Assembly: GCA_027625915.1 (NCBI GenBank)
Contig: JANTQA010000032.1
Coordinates: 1,488,001-1,552,000, forward strand
Direction: 5' to 3'
Length of the DNA stretch: 64,000 nucleotides
Origin: Anaeramoeba flamelloides
Taxonomy: Eukaryota > Metamonada > Anaeramoebidae
Part shown: positions 22,201 to 34,535 of the stretch, piece by piece
Numbering within the stretch: the stretch's first letter is position 1
Layout: every line of letters starts with the position of its first letter
The notes under the pieces: model-generated
Databases searched by the model: none
What the model was told of the DNA's origin: nothing
Seen by the model: the letters and a program-made list of their open reading frames with translations, nothing else
Translations under genes and position numbers: made by a program

Positions 22201-24422
22201 TTAATAATATTACAACATAATTGATCCTGAGAACAAAGAATATGTAAAATTGTCTTTTTTTGATAGTTCACATGATTAAAGTCAATATTGTTTTCAATAA
22301 ATAATTGATAGAGGGGTAAAAATGAGGGGGTGGCATTTTTAGAAATATAAATAAGTGGGGTATTACCGTTAATATCTTTGCATTCAATATCAAAATTGTT
22401 TTTGAGTAAATATTTAATTATTATTAATAAATCAGTTTCATTTGTTTGCTTATAACAAATGCGGTGTAAAATTGTCTGTTGAAATTTTGTTTTTACATTA
22501 ATGTCACCTCCAAATTCAACAAATAATTTAAGAATTTCAATTGTGAAATTTTCTTGGTTGCTCATATAATGAAATGGTGTTCTGTTTTTGTTATCAAAAA
22601 TATTTGCATCTGCCTTATTTTGGAAAAAGATTTTTAATAAATTAAGATCCGTTGATGTTTGGCAAAATAAATGGAATGGTGTTTGATTATCATAATTTTG
22701 TGAATTAATATCCACTCCTGTTTGGATTAGTAGTTGAATCATAAAGGAATCTATTTCATTTAAATGTGGCTTTTTACAAAAGTAATGCAAAATATTTTGA
22801 TTATTGATATCTCTCGAATTAAAATCTATTTTTATTTTTTTTAAATAATCAAAATAATTTATTACAAATTTTTTTTTTTCATTTAGGTTTGTTGTTGCTG
22901 CTGATGTGGTGGTTGTGGTGGCAGTTTCTGTTTGTGTCATTTCAGTCGAATTTGATTTACCATTAAATAAAGCATCGTAATTATAATATAAAATTAAAAG
23001 TGGGTTCGCCTTTGAAAGTGAATTTTTTTCAATTTGATTTTCTTTATCAATAAATTGAGTAAAAATATCAAATGGGAGGGGTACTTTCTTGAACAAATAA
23101 TCAAATACGGTTTTATTATTTTCATCTTGTAAAAAAATATCGATCTCGTTTTGGATTAATAATTTAATTATGGGTAATAAATGTATTGGGTCTTTGTCGT
23201 TACATAAATAGTGTAGCGCAGTGAATTTCCTTTTATCTTGACAATTAATATTGATCCCTTTATCAATAAAAAATTCAATAATTTCATGATAATGTGGCTT
23301 TGTTCTATTACAGAGGTAATGCAATGAATTGCGTTTAAATTTATCCTTTTCATTTATAAAGGCGTCTTCATCAATAGTGTTCGTATTGCTACTTTGGTTC
23401 AGAAATAATTTAATCATTTCAAATTGAAAGGAAATTTCCTTTTGTGATTCCTTTTTCTGAAAGCAAAGATAATGCAGTATTGAGTGGTTCGTGCTTTTTT
23501 TCAAAAGTTCATTGAAATGATTTTCATTGTTTTTTAATAAAGTGCTAAAAAATTGATGACTAAATTCCAAGTAATTTCCACTCTGATCGTATAAAATTAT
23601 GTATTTGAAAAGCTTGAAATATTCTGATTTTATTAAATGTTTTTTCTTGTCTTCCATGTATTCAACAAACGCTTCTAAATTCGCTTCCTTCACAATTAAA
23701 TAAAATTCTTTCAGAAAAGATGGATAATATTTTTCAATAACGAGATCATTGAGCAATAATTTTTGATAAAAATCCAGATACAAGTATTTTATCAAATAAT
23801 AATAGCTGTTCTTTTCCATTTGCTTAAAGAACGAAAAGGGATCACACCCTTTTGAAATTAGAAAATAAATGATCTTTTTTGTTTCCTCTGTTAAAATTGG
23901 TTTTTTGCAAACCGACAATAAGATTTGATCCATCCAATGTTTCGATTCTTTCTTACAAGTACCCAATATTTGATCTACTAAACGCTCTGTTCCCTTCAGA
24001 GTAGTGGTTTCTTCACAACACACCCAATTGATTAGCTGATTAATTTTTTCTTTTTCTTTTTCTTTTTCTTTTTGATTTTCTTTTTGATTTTCTTTTTGAT
24101 TTTCTTTATCTTTTTGATTTTCTTTTTCTTTTTCTCCATTCTCTTTTATTTTTTGAAAAACTCGGTTAATTTTTTGAATCTGATTGAGTGCTAACATTTC
24201 AATTTCTTTCGAAACAAGTTCACTAGTAATTTGGTTTGGGATCCATTTTGATTCTGTATAATCATTTGTTGTGTTTGTAAAATTAAATTCTTCATCCCAT
24301 TCTTCGTAATTTTCATCAAACATTGTATTTGATTGCATACCAAAAACACCAAATTCATTATCAGAAGACGAATTAGAATTTGAATCTGAACCAGAGTCTG
24401 AAAAATAATTGAAATTAAACAT
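19218..24422 (-). CDS. Giant ankyrin-repeat protein, single exon
   Basis: A 1734-residue protein made mostly of degenerate ankyrin repeats, which serve as protein-binding scaffolds. From about residue 310 to the C-terminus, units of 33-37 residues carry the signatures LHYLC, PFHLFC or PLLYY at the helix start and GVDIN/GININ/GADVN at the turn. I estimate 30-35 units by eye. Before that come a Ser/Asp-rich start (FNYFSDSGSDSNSNSSSDN), an acidic patch and a Lys/Glu-rich run (residues ~95-127). Two charged inserts break the repeats, at about residues 784-854 (EEEEKEEEQEQEQEQEQ) and 1037-1097 (Asp/Glu-rich). No kinase, SOCS, BTB or membrane segment is seen. Start is ATG 24420-24422. The 3' quarter is visibly richer in G+C than the rest. 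The partner and role are unknown. Confidence 0.93.
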   Translation of the reverse strand: MFNFNYFSDSGSDSNSNSSSDNEFGVFGMQSNTMFDENYEEWDEEFNFTNTTNDYTESKWIPNQITSELVSKEIEMLALNQIQKINRVFQKIKENGEKEKENQKDKENQKENQKENQKEKEKEKEKINQLINWVCCEETTTLKGTERLVDQILGTCKKESKHWMDQILLSVCKKPILTEETKKIIYFLISKGCDPFSFFKQMEKNSYYYLIKYLYLDFYQKLLLNDLVIEKYYPSFLKEFYLIVKEANLEAFVEYMEDKKKHLIKSEYFKLFKYIILYDQSGNYLEFSHQFFSTLLKNNENHFNELLKKSTNHSILHYLCFQKKESQKEISFQFEMIKLFLNQSSNTNTIDEDAFINEKDKFKRNSLHYLCNRTKPHYHEIIEFFIDKGININCQDKRKFTALHYLCNDKDPIHLLPIIKLLIQNEIDIFLQDENNKTVFDYLFKKVPLPFDIFTQFIDKENQIEKNSLSKANPLLILYYNYDALFNGKSNSTEMTQTETATTTTTSAATTNLNEKKKFVINYFDYLKKIKIDFNSRDINNQNILHYFCKKPHLNEIDSFMIQLLIQTGVDINSQNYDNQTPFHLFCQTSTDLNLLKIFFQNKADANIFDNKNRTPFHYMSNQENFTIEILKLFVEFGGDINVKTKFQQTILHRICYKQTNETDLLIIIKYLLKNNFDIECKDINGNTPLIYISKNATPSFLPLYQLFIENNIDFNHVNYQKKTILHILCSQDQLCCNIIKYLVKNKNIDLNINQKKNSFTPLNILIDRYNQLKNKERDNNNKKETEKDKSVLKNTESNGNLSKLGKETKTETGTEIVIEIEKEEKENEEEEKEEEQEQEQEQEQKQKQNDEEKKKLIELIEFYIQNNKKWDTRIINKETSLHQYIKINNPSIKILELLINKININEVNKDGETVLHLFCKNIRYDSNLSILQTLIQNGIDLDIQSSGEYNTALFILLDGLQCDENDLSNKTNLFIKSKYERAIQILLKNGCDINHKNFSETTPFRFLINKQVFPSIQLLKSFTERGIDLKNEIYNVYEDWDEDEDVDVDGNKSKNVNNYVKKKDEVKGDNDNKDEDEDENEKKNENINDQKTNLLHIFCKNKSKKSLSTLKYLISEGVDINGLNKNNNSPFLYLCKQKAINYEIVEYLIKNKLINISQSNKSNFNCLHYLFNNEQYLLIDKIIDLLFKTYNNGIIGEMNIMINQQEQKTGKTPLHYLFNNKNFENYQVFKRLINCNLNLNLYDSEMMTPLLYYCQEKERDLDIEIMKIYVAKGVNLNLLNKSKQNCLHLIFKNGKKDLNLEIIKLFAQNGINLNAIDIWERAPIHYLCLTDLENPPMEIIKFFLQQVPKLNFSIDEIQLENDLLLSLCKVKNTTHKLLELLFSSGLKVNNKIPILYHLCKKYTICYESVKLLIDNGADVNVEPNPSRSPIIMACRNSFQPVKIFELLMENGASLEPTDMKDRKETILHRISSANKLNPEIVKLLIEKGVDINQMNYAHRTAFDGHCMNMHCSIDILKIFIENGYKIKNYQVGDEHYSQPALAMVCMFNFSLPLINFLLDHGADPDIESTEYCATSTNLIFENEKTDFHTIRNLVERGAKIKGFKQNKYTPLLYYLFHPTLSFDVIKYLVDKGANLLQVSLDYDNILHHCLGKTKIPYDIVEYSLKRGVSMHQKDYQGNKPFQYLNICNISIEILKLCLGYDINLNVKNHKGQTLLSSILSPFHIKKYFPDHYD

Positions 24423-25696
24423 TCGAAAAAATGATCTTTTTTCATTTGTATTCGAATAGAATTGGAAAAAAATCGACTTGTTTTACAAGAATTTTTCAAG
24501 AATTGTTGTTCAAGTTGATTTTGTTTGGTAAGACAATTGTCGAAAAGTTGGAAAAAATTTTTCTTTTTGTTTTTTGTTCTTTGTTGAAGATTTTTGGTTG
24601 CAAAAAATCCAACTCAATTTATTTGCGAAAAATGACGCACAAACATTAAAATAAAAAAGTAAACCAAAAAAACATTTGTGAAATTAAATTGATTAAAGTT
24701 ATCCTAAAAAGAACACATAGAGGAAATTCGAAAATAGAACTTTCACAATAGAAAAATATTTCTTGTCAGAGAGAGAAAAAAAATTGTGAGACTTTTTCAC
24801 CCATCAGAATAAGCACCAAGATAGCTCTATGACCTCATGGATGTTAGAATTAGTTTTTTAATAAAGTTGAAAAAAAAAACAAGGATTTATCCTAAATGAT
24901 ATACAATTTCAGATGGATATTAATATTTTTATTTTCATCTAAGATTCCCAGTTCACCCAGTTTTATATCTCTATTAACCAGTAACAATAAAAAGAAAGAA
25001 CAAACAAATAAATGAAGTTCTCTCAAATTACAACCTACTACTTTGTACGTCCTTTAGAAAAAAGAAAAAGCACAAAAATAAAGTGTAAATTTTTTACTTA
25101 TTCCTTCGAATAGTATCTGGTTTTGACAAATTTTTTTTTGACTTTACCTGATTCTACCAAAAAAAAATTACTTCGTCTTTATTCTATTTTCAAATTCTTC
25201 CTCTGTTTGATTTTGGTCTCATAAGATATCTTTTCAAAACCACTTAGGTTCCTTTTCCAATTCATTTTTTAAAAATTACTTATAATTGTTGATTTGTATT
25301 TTTTTTTAAAAAGATCTAAAAAAAGAAATTTTTTCAAGAAGCATAGCTACCATCATTCACAAGATAATTTTCAATCGAATTAAAAGTTAAAATATTCCAA
25401 AATGATGATCGGTCAAAAACTTTCAAAAAGAAAACCGAAATCCAAAAGAAAAAAAATCAAATGCGTTTACAAACAGTCCAAAAAAAACAATTCAACTTAA
25501 ATTTTCAAACTGTTTTCCGATACTTTGAAAAAACTTTTTTTGATATTCGTTTTTTATTTGAGACAAAGGAAAAAAAAGTTAAAATTAATAGATCTGAATT
25601 TTACTTTTTTATTTTCTTGTCAGGACTTTTTTTCACTTTATTTGTCAGAATTTAATAAAATATATTATTTTATTGTCAGAACTCTACCTTCCATCT

Positions 25697-25868
25697 GTAC
25701 ATTATTTTATCTGCACCCGAGATCCAAAATTGAGATATTTGATTTTTCTTCCTCTCAAGAAATCATAATCTTTACACTCAAGCTCTAGCTGTTCTTTTTT
25801 TTCTATTTTCTCAATACAAAAAGAAAAAATATCTCCAATTTTGGATCTATCTCTTAAAATAATGTGCA
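25697..25868. repeat. Inverted repeat (foldback)
   Basis: The left arm contains ACATTATTTTA then GATCCAAAATTGAGATATTT. The right arm is its imperfect complement, AAATATCTCCAATTTTGGATC then TAAAATAATGTGC. The arms span about 50 bases each around a ~60-base centre. A further decayed ACATTATTTTA copy lies at about 25910-25920. It is probably a small non-autonomous element; no target-site duplication could be fixed. Confidence 0.55.
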
Positions 25869-27039
25869 TATTTCCTAGTGATCAAATCAATTTAAACAGG
25901 TATTCGTAAAATAATGTGTAAAATGTTTTAACTTTAATTACCGTTTTTTTTTTTTCGAATATAGATCTCAAAAAAAACCTACCATTTTGAAAACTCTATT
26001 ACAAAAAGAAAAAAAAAAGAAAAAGGAAGTAGAATTTTATTACATTTATTATTAAAATATTTACATGTTCAAAAATTACTGTAGTAATATCTTAAGTTTT
26101 TTACAGAAATATGAAATTTTTTTAAAAAAAAAAAAATTAAATTAAGTTCTTGTTGTCAATCCAATTGAAACTCAATTAAATACCAAAATAAATTACAAGT
26201 AGCGAAAAAAAGAAGATTTTTAAAAGGGATATAAAAAATGACCTTTTAATTATTTATCGTCTACCAAGAAGAAGTCTGAGAGTGAGGTATATTGTTATGG
26301 GATGTTAAATCACATTAGAGCTTCATAGTTCAAAGGACTGAAAAAAATTAATTTGTAAATTACTTATATTTTTTCATTCTATCAATTATAAATGACGCTT
26401 GTATTAGAATAAAGATCCAAAAAATTTCAGAAATTAAATCTACATTTTAAGACAAATTTAAATTACAGATATTCAACAAAAAGATTTTAAATATGAAAAA
26501 AATCTTTTTTAGAGTTGTATTCAATATTTTGGTTATTTTTCATAAAATTAATAATTAAGCCATATAGATTCTTTTGAAAATTCATTTCTCACTTATTGTA
26601 AATATATTGATGTTAAAACTACCTTTATTAAAAAGAAACAAAACTCATCAGTTTTGGGTTTTTATGTTGATGATTATTGAGTTAATCTTTGAAATTAAAA
26701 AATTATAAAAATAAGTTACTTTTGGAAGTTCTAAATATGAATTATTAAATATCAGAATATTATTATTTTGAGTTTCCACTTTTAGATTTGAAGATGGTAT
26801 TTAATAGAAATAATTTACAATTTGATAATTTTTATATAGTGATCATTAAGAAAAAAATTAATAATTTATTTACTAAATAATAATGAAGATAGATTTTTTA
26901 GAGCTATTTGACAATAGTATACTAATATCATTTACACACAATTATAATATTTTTTTTAATAATAACAGTATCTTTGGTGATGTTAAAGCCTCAAATTAAA
27001 TCAAAAAAATAATGATATTTTACAAAAGATTTAGTTTTG

Positions 27040-28225
27040 AAGGTAGCTAAGCATTTACTAAATTTGAAAATTTTTGAATTGTGGCTATGTCATTATTGAA
27101 AAATAGATTTTACAAGTACCATGATATATTGAAGAATTTGGAACCTAGATATCATTCGCTGTGCTATTTCTGATAAGAACCAAAGTAAAACAGAGTTGAA
27201 TCTTTAATTTTTCCTATTTTTGGTAATTTTTTTTTTTTTTGATTCAATTCTTAATTTGTTTAAATAACTTTTTCGATCTTGAAGTGTGTTTATCAGAATG
27301 CTTGAATAAACAAAAAAAAAAAAAAGTTCAGAGTAAGAGTATATTTTAATCTAATATTGTCTTTAACTAACTAATCAAGAATGATCACTGATTCAAAGAA
27401 ACTTGGAAAAATCCAGAATGAAAAAAAAATTCATCTATAAAAGCATATTACAGAAGATTTGTTGATTTTATCTTCTAAATTTGTATGAATCCAAAATATT
27501 TTTAACCTTGAATTTCTCACCTCTTTACTATTTATTTTTATTTTACCAAACATTTTTTGCAAATTTGTTTTCAAAATTCTTTTTTCCAATAATTTTATCA
27601 AACAATACCAAAACAAAGAATACTATTTCATAGATTAAAGTAAAGGGATTTAATTCTCGGAATCAAAAAACACTTTCAACAAAAATTCAAAGGTAAAGAA
27701 TAAGAAAAATTAGAAAAAAATTTCAACTCAGATTGGAGAATTATTTTAAGTTTTCAATTTGATAAAAAATAAATAATTATCAAATCAAAAAATTACTGAC
27801 AAAAAATCTTTATTTCTGAAGAGGTATTTAAAAAATATCTGATTTTCTGAACCAAACTTAGAATTAGATGAATTTATTTAATTAAAATTATATTTCATTA
27901 GTAAATTCTTTAGAAATAGAAAATAATTTGGTAGATCAAAAATTTTACAAACTAAAGTTTTTCCATTATAGAACTAAAAATAAAACAAAGTAAAGAAGTA
28001 TTTTTTTCAAATGTTCAAGATAAGATCAAGGAATAAAATGTTTTTTTTTAAAAGTTTTTCAAGCTCAATTTTTTCATTTTTTGGATTACCATTTTTTATT
28101 ATTGGTTTGTAAATATATTATATTAGGATATCTCACATTGTATTTATTTGAAAATTCATTAGTTTGATGTAGAAATGATTTTAATTATCCAGTTTCTCAT
28201 AAACTGTGAGACCCATTAAGACAAA
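27040..28225 (+). repeat. Degraded copy of TIR family T1
   Basis: Colinear with 52990-54306. Shared blocks include TACCA.GATATTGAA followed by TTTGGAACC, ATAATTATCAAATCAAAAAA, and AATCTTTATTTCTGAAGA, as well as a shared order of homopolymer runs. The terminal repeats have decayed and TTAA is no longer visible at its ends. It contains no coding frame of note. Confidence 0.65.
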
Positions 28226-29129
28226 ATTTTCTTAATTCCGAAATTAATATGATTTTTAAATTGGTAATCTAAAACTGAGAAGAAATTTAAATCCTTATTG
28301 ATATCAGAAACTATTCTTGTTTTTTTTTTCAAATCTGTTTATTCAAATAATTCTAAAAAATGAAAAAAAGAATTTAGAACTTTTTTTAAGAGATCAAAAT
28401 TAATAAAAAAAGCACATGATGTTAAAGACTCAAAATAACATTGTAGTATTAATAAAATACACTTTGAATCATTATATTCTATTTAAAGTTCTGTCAAGAT
28501 TTAACCTGTTTTAGAATAGAATTTTTTTGTATCAAAACGATAAAAAGAATATCCAGTTTTCTCACCTCTGAAAAATATCATACAAAATCGAGATCAAAAA
28601 TTACAATATCTTTCTTTTATGTAATGATATACAAACAAATAAGGTACATGTTTATTAATAATCTTATCAAAAATGAACAATGAATTTGGATATTTAAATG
28701 GCTTGATTGAGTTTTAAAAAAAAAATTTCAAATCGAGTTTGTCTACTTATTAGGATAATCTTATATTTAGTCCCAAATTAAAAAATTATATTAAAGACTT
28801 TTTTCAGATAACTTTGCAAATTTGATCAGTTTACACAAATTCAAATTGTATTTCTTTTTTAGAAAAGTAATTGGAAAAAATGTTTTTAGATTTTTCAAAA
28901 TATTTAAAATAAAAAATTATTGAATAAAAAGTGTGTTGTAATTTTTGTCATCAATTTTGTTATCTCGTAAAAACATAGGATAAAAGGGAAATTGTTATAA
29001 AAAGAATAATAAAAAAAAAATTGTCTTTGAACTTTTTTTGATAAAAAAATTTATCAAAAAACAAGAATAAGGAAATAAACTAGAAAAAAATTATTGCGAA
29101 TAAAAAAAAAATAATAAATTCAAAATCGA

Positions 29130-31040
29130 TTAGTCAGATTCGGAGCTATCATTAGATCCGTCTCCAAATCCTCTGCCATATCCTTCATCATATCCGCCTA
29201 CTAACCTTCTATCATATCCTTCTTCGGAGCTCCCTTCTTCAGATCCATCTTCAGATCCATCTTCAGATCCATCTTCAAATCTTTCTTCAAATCTTACTTC
29301 AGATCCATCTTCAGATGCTTCTTCAGATCCATCTTCAGAGATTTCTTCAAAATTATTATGATGATGAAAATGATTATTATCTCTAAATGGGTTTTGTGAG
29401 TGGTTAGTTTCTATTTTCATTAAATGATCACGAAAATCTTGAATATTTTCATTGATTGATTCTAATCGATCTTGATTGCGTTTAATTTCATTAAGCATAT
29501 CACCATCATTACAATAATCATTTAATATCTGGATAGCTTTTTGATATCTATTTTTGGTATTTTGTAATTTGGTAATTTTAATTTGTTTTGTCTGTAATAA
29601 TTGTTGATTGAGAATTAGACTCTTGTGGATTTGCCTTTTCAATTCTTTCTTTTTAAGAGACTCGGATTTCATTTTCCTTAAGGTTTTTTTTGAGTTTTTA
29701 TATTGCTTTTCGAATTTGTTTTTATCATATAAATTGCTACCAATTATCTTTTCAAGAGACACAATTCTTGATTTATTCATTTCACAGATCCGATTATTTT
29801 TTTTAATTTGTTCTTTTTGAATTTTCATTTCTTCTGATATTGTTTTATATAAAAATTGTTGCTTCTTTATTTTGTTTTCACTTTGCAAATTTTCTACATT
29901 AAGGTCATATTGCATTTTGTTAACTTTGTTGAATCCACGCTTCTTTTCTTTTAATTGGTACTCCATTATTATTTTTTTTTGTTTTGTTTCAGTCATTGCT
30001 TCTTTATTTCTTTGGCTTGTTTGTTTTAATTTTGTCAATGTTTTTTCAAGTTCTTTAATCTGTTCTTCTTTTTCCCTCTTGATCTTATTATAATCTTTTT
30101 TTGTTTTTTCCTTTTCCTTTTCTTGTCCTTGCTCTTGCTCTTGCTCTTGCTCTTGTTCTTGCTCTTGTTCTTTTTCTTTTTCAAGTTCTTGCTCTTGTTC
30201 TTTTTCAAGTTCTTTATTTCTCATATGATCTTTGTTATTTTGTAAGATCTTTTTTTGAATTCGTAAATTAATTTTTTCAATTTCAGTAATCATAGTTAAT
30301 TTCAGGATGTTGTTTGTTTTGTTAACTTTTTGTTCACCATTATTTGTATTTTTTTCAATTCCCTGTTTTTTGGAATCCTTTTGTTGGGCTTTTTGCTGTC
30401 TCAAGCGATTTCCATCAATTGCATAAAGTCTTAAAATATTATCATATCTTTCATCTTGTAATAAAAGCTTTGTTTTTTCGAGATCCATTTCTTGGTTCTT
30501 CTTTTTGCGGGAGATCATTTGTTTTCTTAAATGTGAGATTTGTTGTTGTAAATTTGTTAATTCTTTTTCCTTTCTTTCATTGATTAATTTTTTATTATTA
30601 ACTTTAATATTAGCTTCGTTTTTTCTTTTAATTAGCCTATTTGCTTGTGGTTCCAGATCTTTTATTCGTTTGTTTAATTTTTCTTCAATCATTTCGTGGC
30701 TCTGGATCTCTTTATTATAATTCTCAATTTCAACTTTGCTTGTATCGAGATCCTTCTTATAGTTTTTATTTAAATTGAAATAATATTCCTTTTCGCTGTT
30801 TAAATTATCATTCTTTTCATTAATTGAATTTAACTTTTCTTGAAGATCTATGTGTTCTTCTCTTAATTTTTCATTTTTGATTAATAACGAAAGTTTTAAT
30901 TCGCCTCTTTGTGCAATAAGAAAATTAATCCTTTCTTTTTCTTGCTCTTTTTTTTTGATTTCTTTTAAAAGATCTTTTTGAGGATCTGGTTTGATTCTTG
31001 GTTGAATTTTTTTTTCTTTTCTTAATTTTCTTTCTTTTCG

Positions 31041-31071
<31 letters not shown>

Positions 31072-31178
31072 TTTTCTTGATTAAAATTTTTTTCTTTTTT
31101 TTCTTGATTTTTTTTTTTTTTTTTTTTTTTTTCTTTTTTTTTTTTTTCTTTTTTTCGAATTTTGTGTTTGTCAGACAT
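29130..31178 (-). CDS. Long coiled-coil protein with acidic Gly/Ser tail
   Basis: 682 residues, single exon, start ATG at 31178 (SDKHKIRKKEK follows; the TTG one codon upstream is not needed). Residues ~1-55 are almost pure Lys/Glu with two long Lys runs. Residues ~60-580 are continuous heptad-type coiled coil (LTNLQQQISHLRKQMISRK, LKEKKRGFNKVNKMQYDL), including a Glu-Gln run near residue 340. The tail has FHHHNNF followed by repeats of EDGSE/EEGS and a Gly/Tyr patch (GGYDEGYGRGFGDG). No motor, kinase or membrane domain is visible. Such architecture suits a structural or tethering role, but the family is not recognised. Poly-T tracts encoding the Lys runs make the N-terminal frame sensitive to length errors. 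Confidence 0.82.
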
Positions 31179-31730
31179 CAATGGAGTTGTGCGAATTTTG
31201 GAGCTTGTGTGTTAAAAGTCAAGCAAAAAATGATTTTGAAAATTAACAGAAGATTTGGATGAAAAAATGATTTATTGAAAGGAATTGTCACATCAAGAAA
31301 TTTTCTGACTTTTAAAAAGCTTTCAGAGTTTTTCAAACCACTTCAAACACTTTAAGAAAATACAAACCCTTTTAAAGACTTTCCAACACTTATAAAATGT
31401 TAAACTTTGTAAAAATTAGTTTGTTTTATCTGATCTTTATAATTAAGGAAGTGGGTACTTTATGACTTTAAAACACAGAACACATGTTTCGTAGATTTGT
31501 GGTGGTCAACGTGATTACAGTCTGGTATTGAAGAATTAAAAAATTTTTTGTTCTGTTTGTTTCCTCATTTTGGACAAATCAATTTTTCTTCTTTTATTTA
31601 TATAAAAATGGTTAAATCAAAAAACATTTGTCCTTGAGAACATAAACTTAATTTAATATTAAGTTGTGAAAAATATCCAGAAATATGAAAGCTAGTTCAT
31701 TATGTTAATTGTGAGTAAAGAAGTAAAATA

Positions 31731-32167
31731 AATCCCTGACAAGATTTTTAATTGTGAATATATGTAAAATTGTTATCTAATTGCTTTTAATTGATTTAAA
31801 AACATTTTTAAAGAATCAAACTTTTGAAATAATAGCTCACCCACTAATTGGAATGATGATTAATGTATTTACACTATTTCAAAACAGCAATCAATCAATC
31901 AAAAAACAAGAAGAAAAAATTATCATTTTCCAAACTCTAGTAAAACTCTATAAAACTCTGTTGTTTTTAAAAAAAGGTAGATTTACTGATGATATGAAAC
32001 AATTAGTTGAGTATTCTATAGAGAGCCTCCTTTAATAAACTTTGGGTAGGTTTATTACCTGGCTTATAAAAAAATTGGTTCTTTATAATAAGGATTTTGT
32101 TGAAATTTTAAGAAATTACACTACACTTTTCCTAATATTCACAATTAAAATTCTTGTCAGGGATTTT
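31731..32167 (+). mobile_element. TIR element, family D2, most complete copy
   Basis: The left end AATCCCTGACAAGATTTTTA is matched by the right end's complement, AATCCCTGACAAGAATTTTA; the match continues through ATTGTGAATAT, giving a TIR of about 30 bases over roughly 437 bases. Inside, 31781-32035 is open for 84 codons (QTFEIIAHPLIGMMINVF at its start). Related copies lie at 33730-34105 (reverse) and 44236-44430. The target site is not clear. Confidence 0.7.
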
Positions 32168-33729
32168 TTAATTTCCATATATTTTTCACTATTATATATC
32201 TAAAAATTGTGGAATTGTGTTAAGTTCGAAAAAATATATCAAAATTTTATGTGAAAAAACATGGCTAAAAATTAATTCAACTGTTTTCAAAATTATAATA
32301 ATATAAAATGATTATATTTTTACTCAAGTTGAAATAGCTTTTCATTTTTTCTTTTTGATTTTTTATTTTCTCTGTTATATTATCTTAAAGTATTTAATGG
32401 CAATTGATTTCATAAACCATTCTTTTAAAAAAAGTTAAATAAGTTTTACAAAAAAAATAAAAATTACATAATAATAATCATAAGTGCTTTTCATGAAACA
32501 AATTATTCCCAATTTTTTTAGACTTTTTCCTTTAAATTTTTAACATAAAAATTCTGTCTTCATTGTCTATTTTTGATCTTTTAAAAAATCCACTATAATT
32601 GATAAAATTGAAAAAGTTAAACGATTTTTTTGAAATTGAAACATAATTATAAAAAAAATTTAAAAAAGATCACCAAAAAAACTTTTTTGGTTACCTTTCA
32701 AGATTGATAAATTGTTTTAGTTTCAAAATTTTTGGACATTTTCCTATTTAATTTTGTTGGTTTTCATTTTTTTTACTCTATCAAAGATTTTTTTTTTATT
32801 TTTAAAAAGTAGAGAAGAAGAAAAATAATCAACAATGTGTAGATAACAATTTGGTTAAAAAATATTGAAGATGAGAAATGGTAGTTATAATTTATATTCT
32901 CCTGATCTTTGTTAGCTTGTGATGGGATCAACTTCTTTTAAATATGGCAATAATATTTTAGAAGAGTATCAATTTCTGCAAATTACTTTTTTAAGTAAAC
33001 TCAGTGACAATTATGGTGATCAATAAATTTTCGGTATAATTAACAAAAAGGAAACAAAAAATAACTAGTTCAAAACTCGTTGTACAAAAATAAATTTTTT
33101 TCAATTAAATTTTAACCTTTTTTGCATTTTTTTTGAAACAAAGCTTAATTTCAAAAATAGAGGCAGATTTTTCATCAGTAAAAAATTTGTTTAATTGTTT
33201 TTTTTTTGAATAATAATGTAATTTACTAAAGTTTTTAGAGATTATAACCATTAAATCTTAATAAATAAAAATAAACTTTAATCATTTTATTTTTTGAAAG
33301 ACAAGTGAAAAAAGAAAAAATTAAGAATAATACAAGTCCCTAATTTTGTAATTTGGCTTATTTTTTGTTGTTTTTTTTTCTTGTTTTCTTTATTTTGTTT
33401 AAAAATGAAATTTTTTTAAATATTTTTTCTTAAAAAAGTTATCTCATAGGTTATTATCTTGCCTTGTTTATTTTTCGAATAAAAAACACTAAATAATCGT
33501 TTAATTTTTCATTTAAATATGTGGTAATTTTTATTGAATAACCCCTCCAAATTCAAAATAAAAAACATTTTTTTTCAACTTGAAAAAATGAAAAAAATAA
33601 TTTGAATAAATCAAATTAGAGAATTGAAAAAAATATTGTAAATGAAAAAAAAATCACAAACAATATTTTGAATTGTTAATATAAATAATATTGATATTTA
33701 ATTTCGTTTATTTAAAAATAAGTCTTTTT

Positions 33730-34105
33730 TATAGCTAGATAATTTTTTTATGAACTCGGTAATAAACCTACCAAAATTCATTAAAGTAAGATCTATATAA
33801 ATCTCATTTAATTGTTTGATAGCATACTTAGAACAACTTTTTTTTGAAAAAAAAAAAACAGAGTTTTATAGAGGTTTTGCTAGAGTTTGGAATATGATGT
33901 TTTTATTCTTGTTTTTTGATTGATTAAATTGTATTTTAGACAACTGTGTATTTCACAAATTATCATTCGAATAAGTGGTGAGTTAAAATTGTAACTAGTT
34001 TGAATCTTAAAAAAAGGATTTGATTTTAAATATTTGTAATTACACAACAATTTTACTAATATTAACAATTAAAAATATTTTCAGGATTATTTTCATTTCC
34101 ATGTA
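33730..34105 (-). repeat. Family D2 repeat, reverse copy
   Basis: The reverse complement aligns with 31735-32085 through CCAAACTCTAG.AAAAC, TAGGTTTATTACC and TTTTTAATTGT.AATAT. It keeps only one terminal repeat (near 34060-34105). The matching frame reads SPLIRMIICEI where the other copies read HPLIGMMIN or HPLIRMMINEI. Confidence 0.65.
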
Positions 34106-34269
34106 TTATTTTCAATCTATATATGAATTCTAAATGGATCGAATTTCTTTTTAAAATATATTTGATATTTTATTAAAATATTTTTTTTTTTTTGCCAAAA
34201 ATCTTTCAAAGTGAATATTTTTTTTTTTAATTATAACCACTTTTTATAAACTATTTTTCACTTAAAGGG

Positions 34270-34535
34270 GTCCAGTTGTAATCGTTAGAATACGAGTTTT
34301 TAAAGGGTTTGGTCTGGATATTAGAAAAAAAATTTTGGAAATTTTCAAAATTGAAATCCTTTTTGCACATTTTTTTTTTTTCAATTTTTTTTTTAAAACA
34401 TAATTCATTTGCAATTTTTTTTTTTATTGCAAGATCAATAGTCACTTGGTAAAATTGTGTTATTTTAATATTATTGAAATTGTGGAAATGATTGTTAAGA
34501 AATCGTATTGATTTCTATTGGAATTTTATTCAATC
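34270..34535 (-). repeat. Family D1 repeat, copy 1
   Basis: It matches the reverse complement of 51340-51600 and the plus strand of 49925-50110: TTTAAAGGGTTTG, GGATATTAGAA, TTTCAAAATTGAAATC, then ATCAATAGTCACTTGGTAA. The minus-strand peptide contains DLAIKKKI and KMCKKDFNFE, which recur in the 51 kb copy. Likely a piece of a coding element, perhaps a transposase N-terminus. Confidence 0.6.

Larger units (their letters stand above)
24423..29129. other. Intergenic stretch with an inverted repeat and a degraded TIR element
   Basis: About 4.7 kb upstream of the ankyrin gene and downstream of the coiled-coil gene. I see the inverted repeat at 25697-25868 and a degraded copy of the TTAA-type family T1 at about 27040-28225. 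The rest is AT-rich DNA with homopolymers. The short frames at 24431, 25461, 25525 and 27431 show no family resemblance. Confidence 0.6.

Noticed and set aside
31781-32035. 84-codon frame as a stand-alone host gene
   Set aside because: It fills a TIR element that has other, broken copies in the window; treated as repeat-derived.
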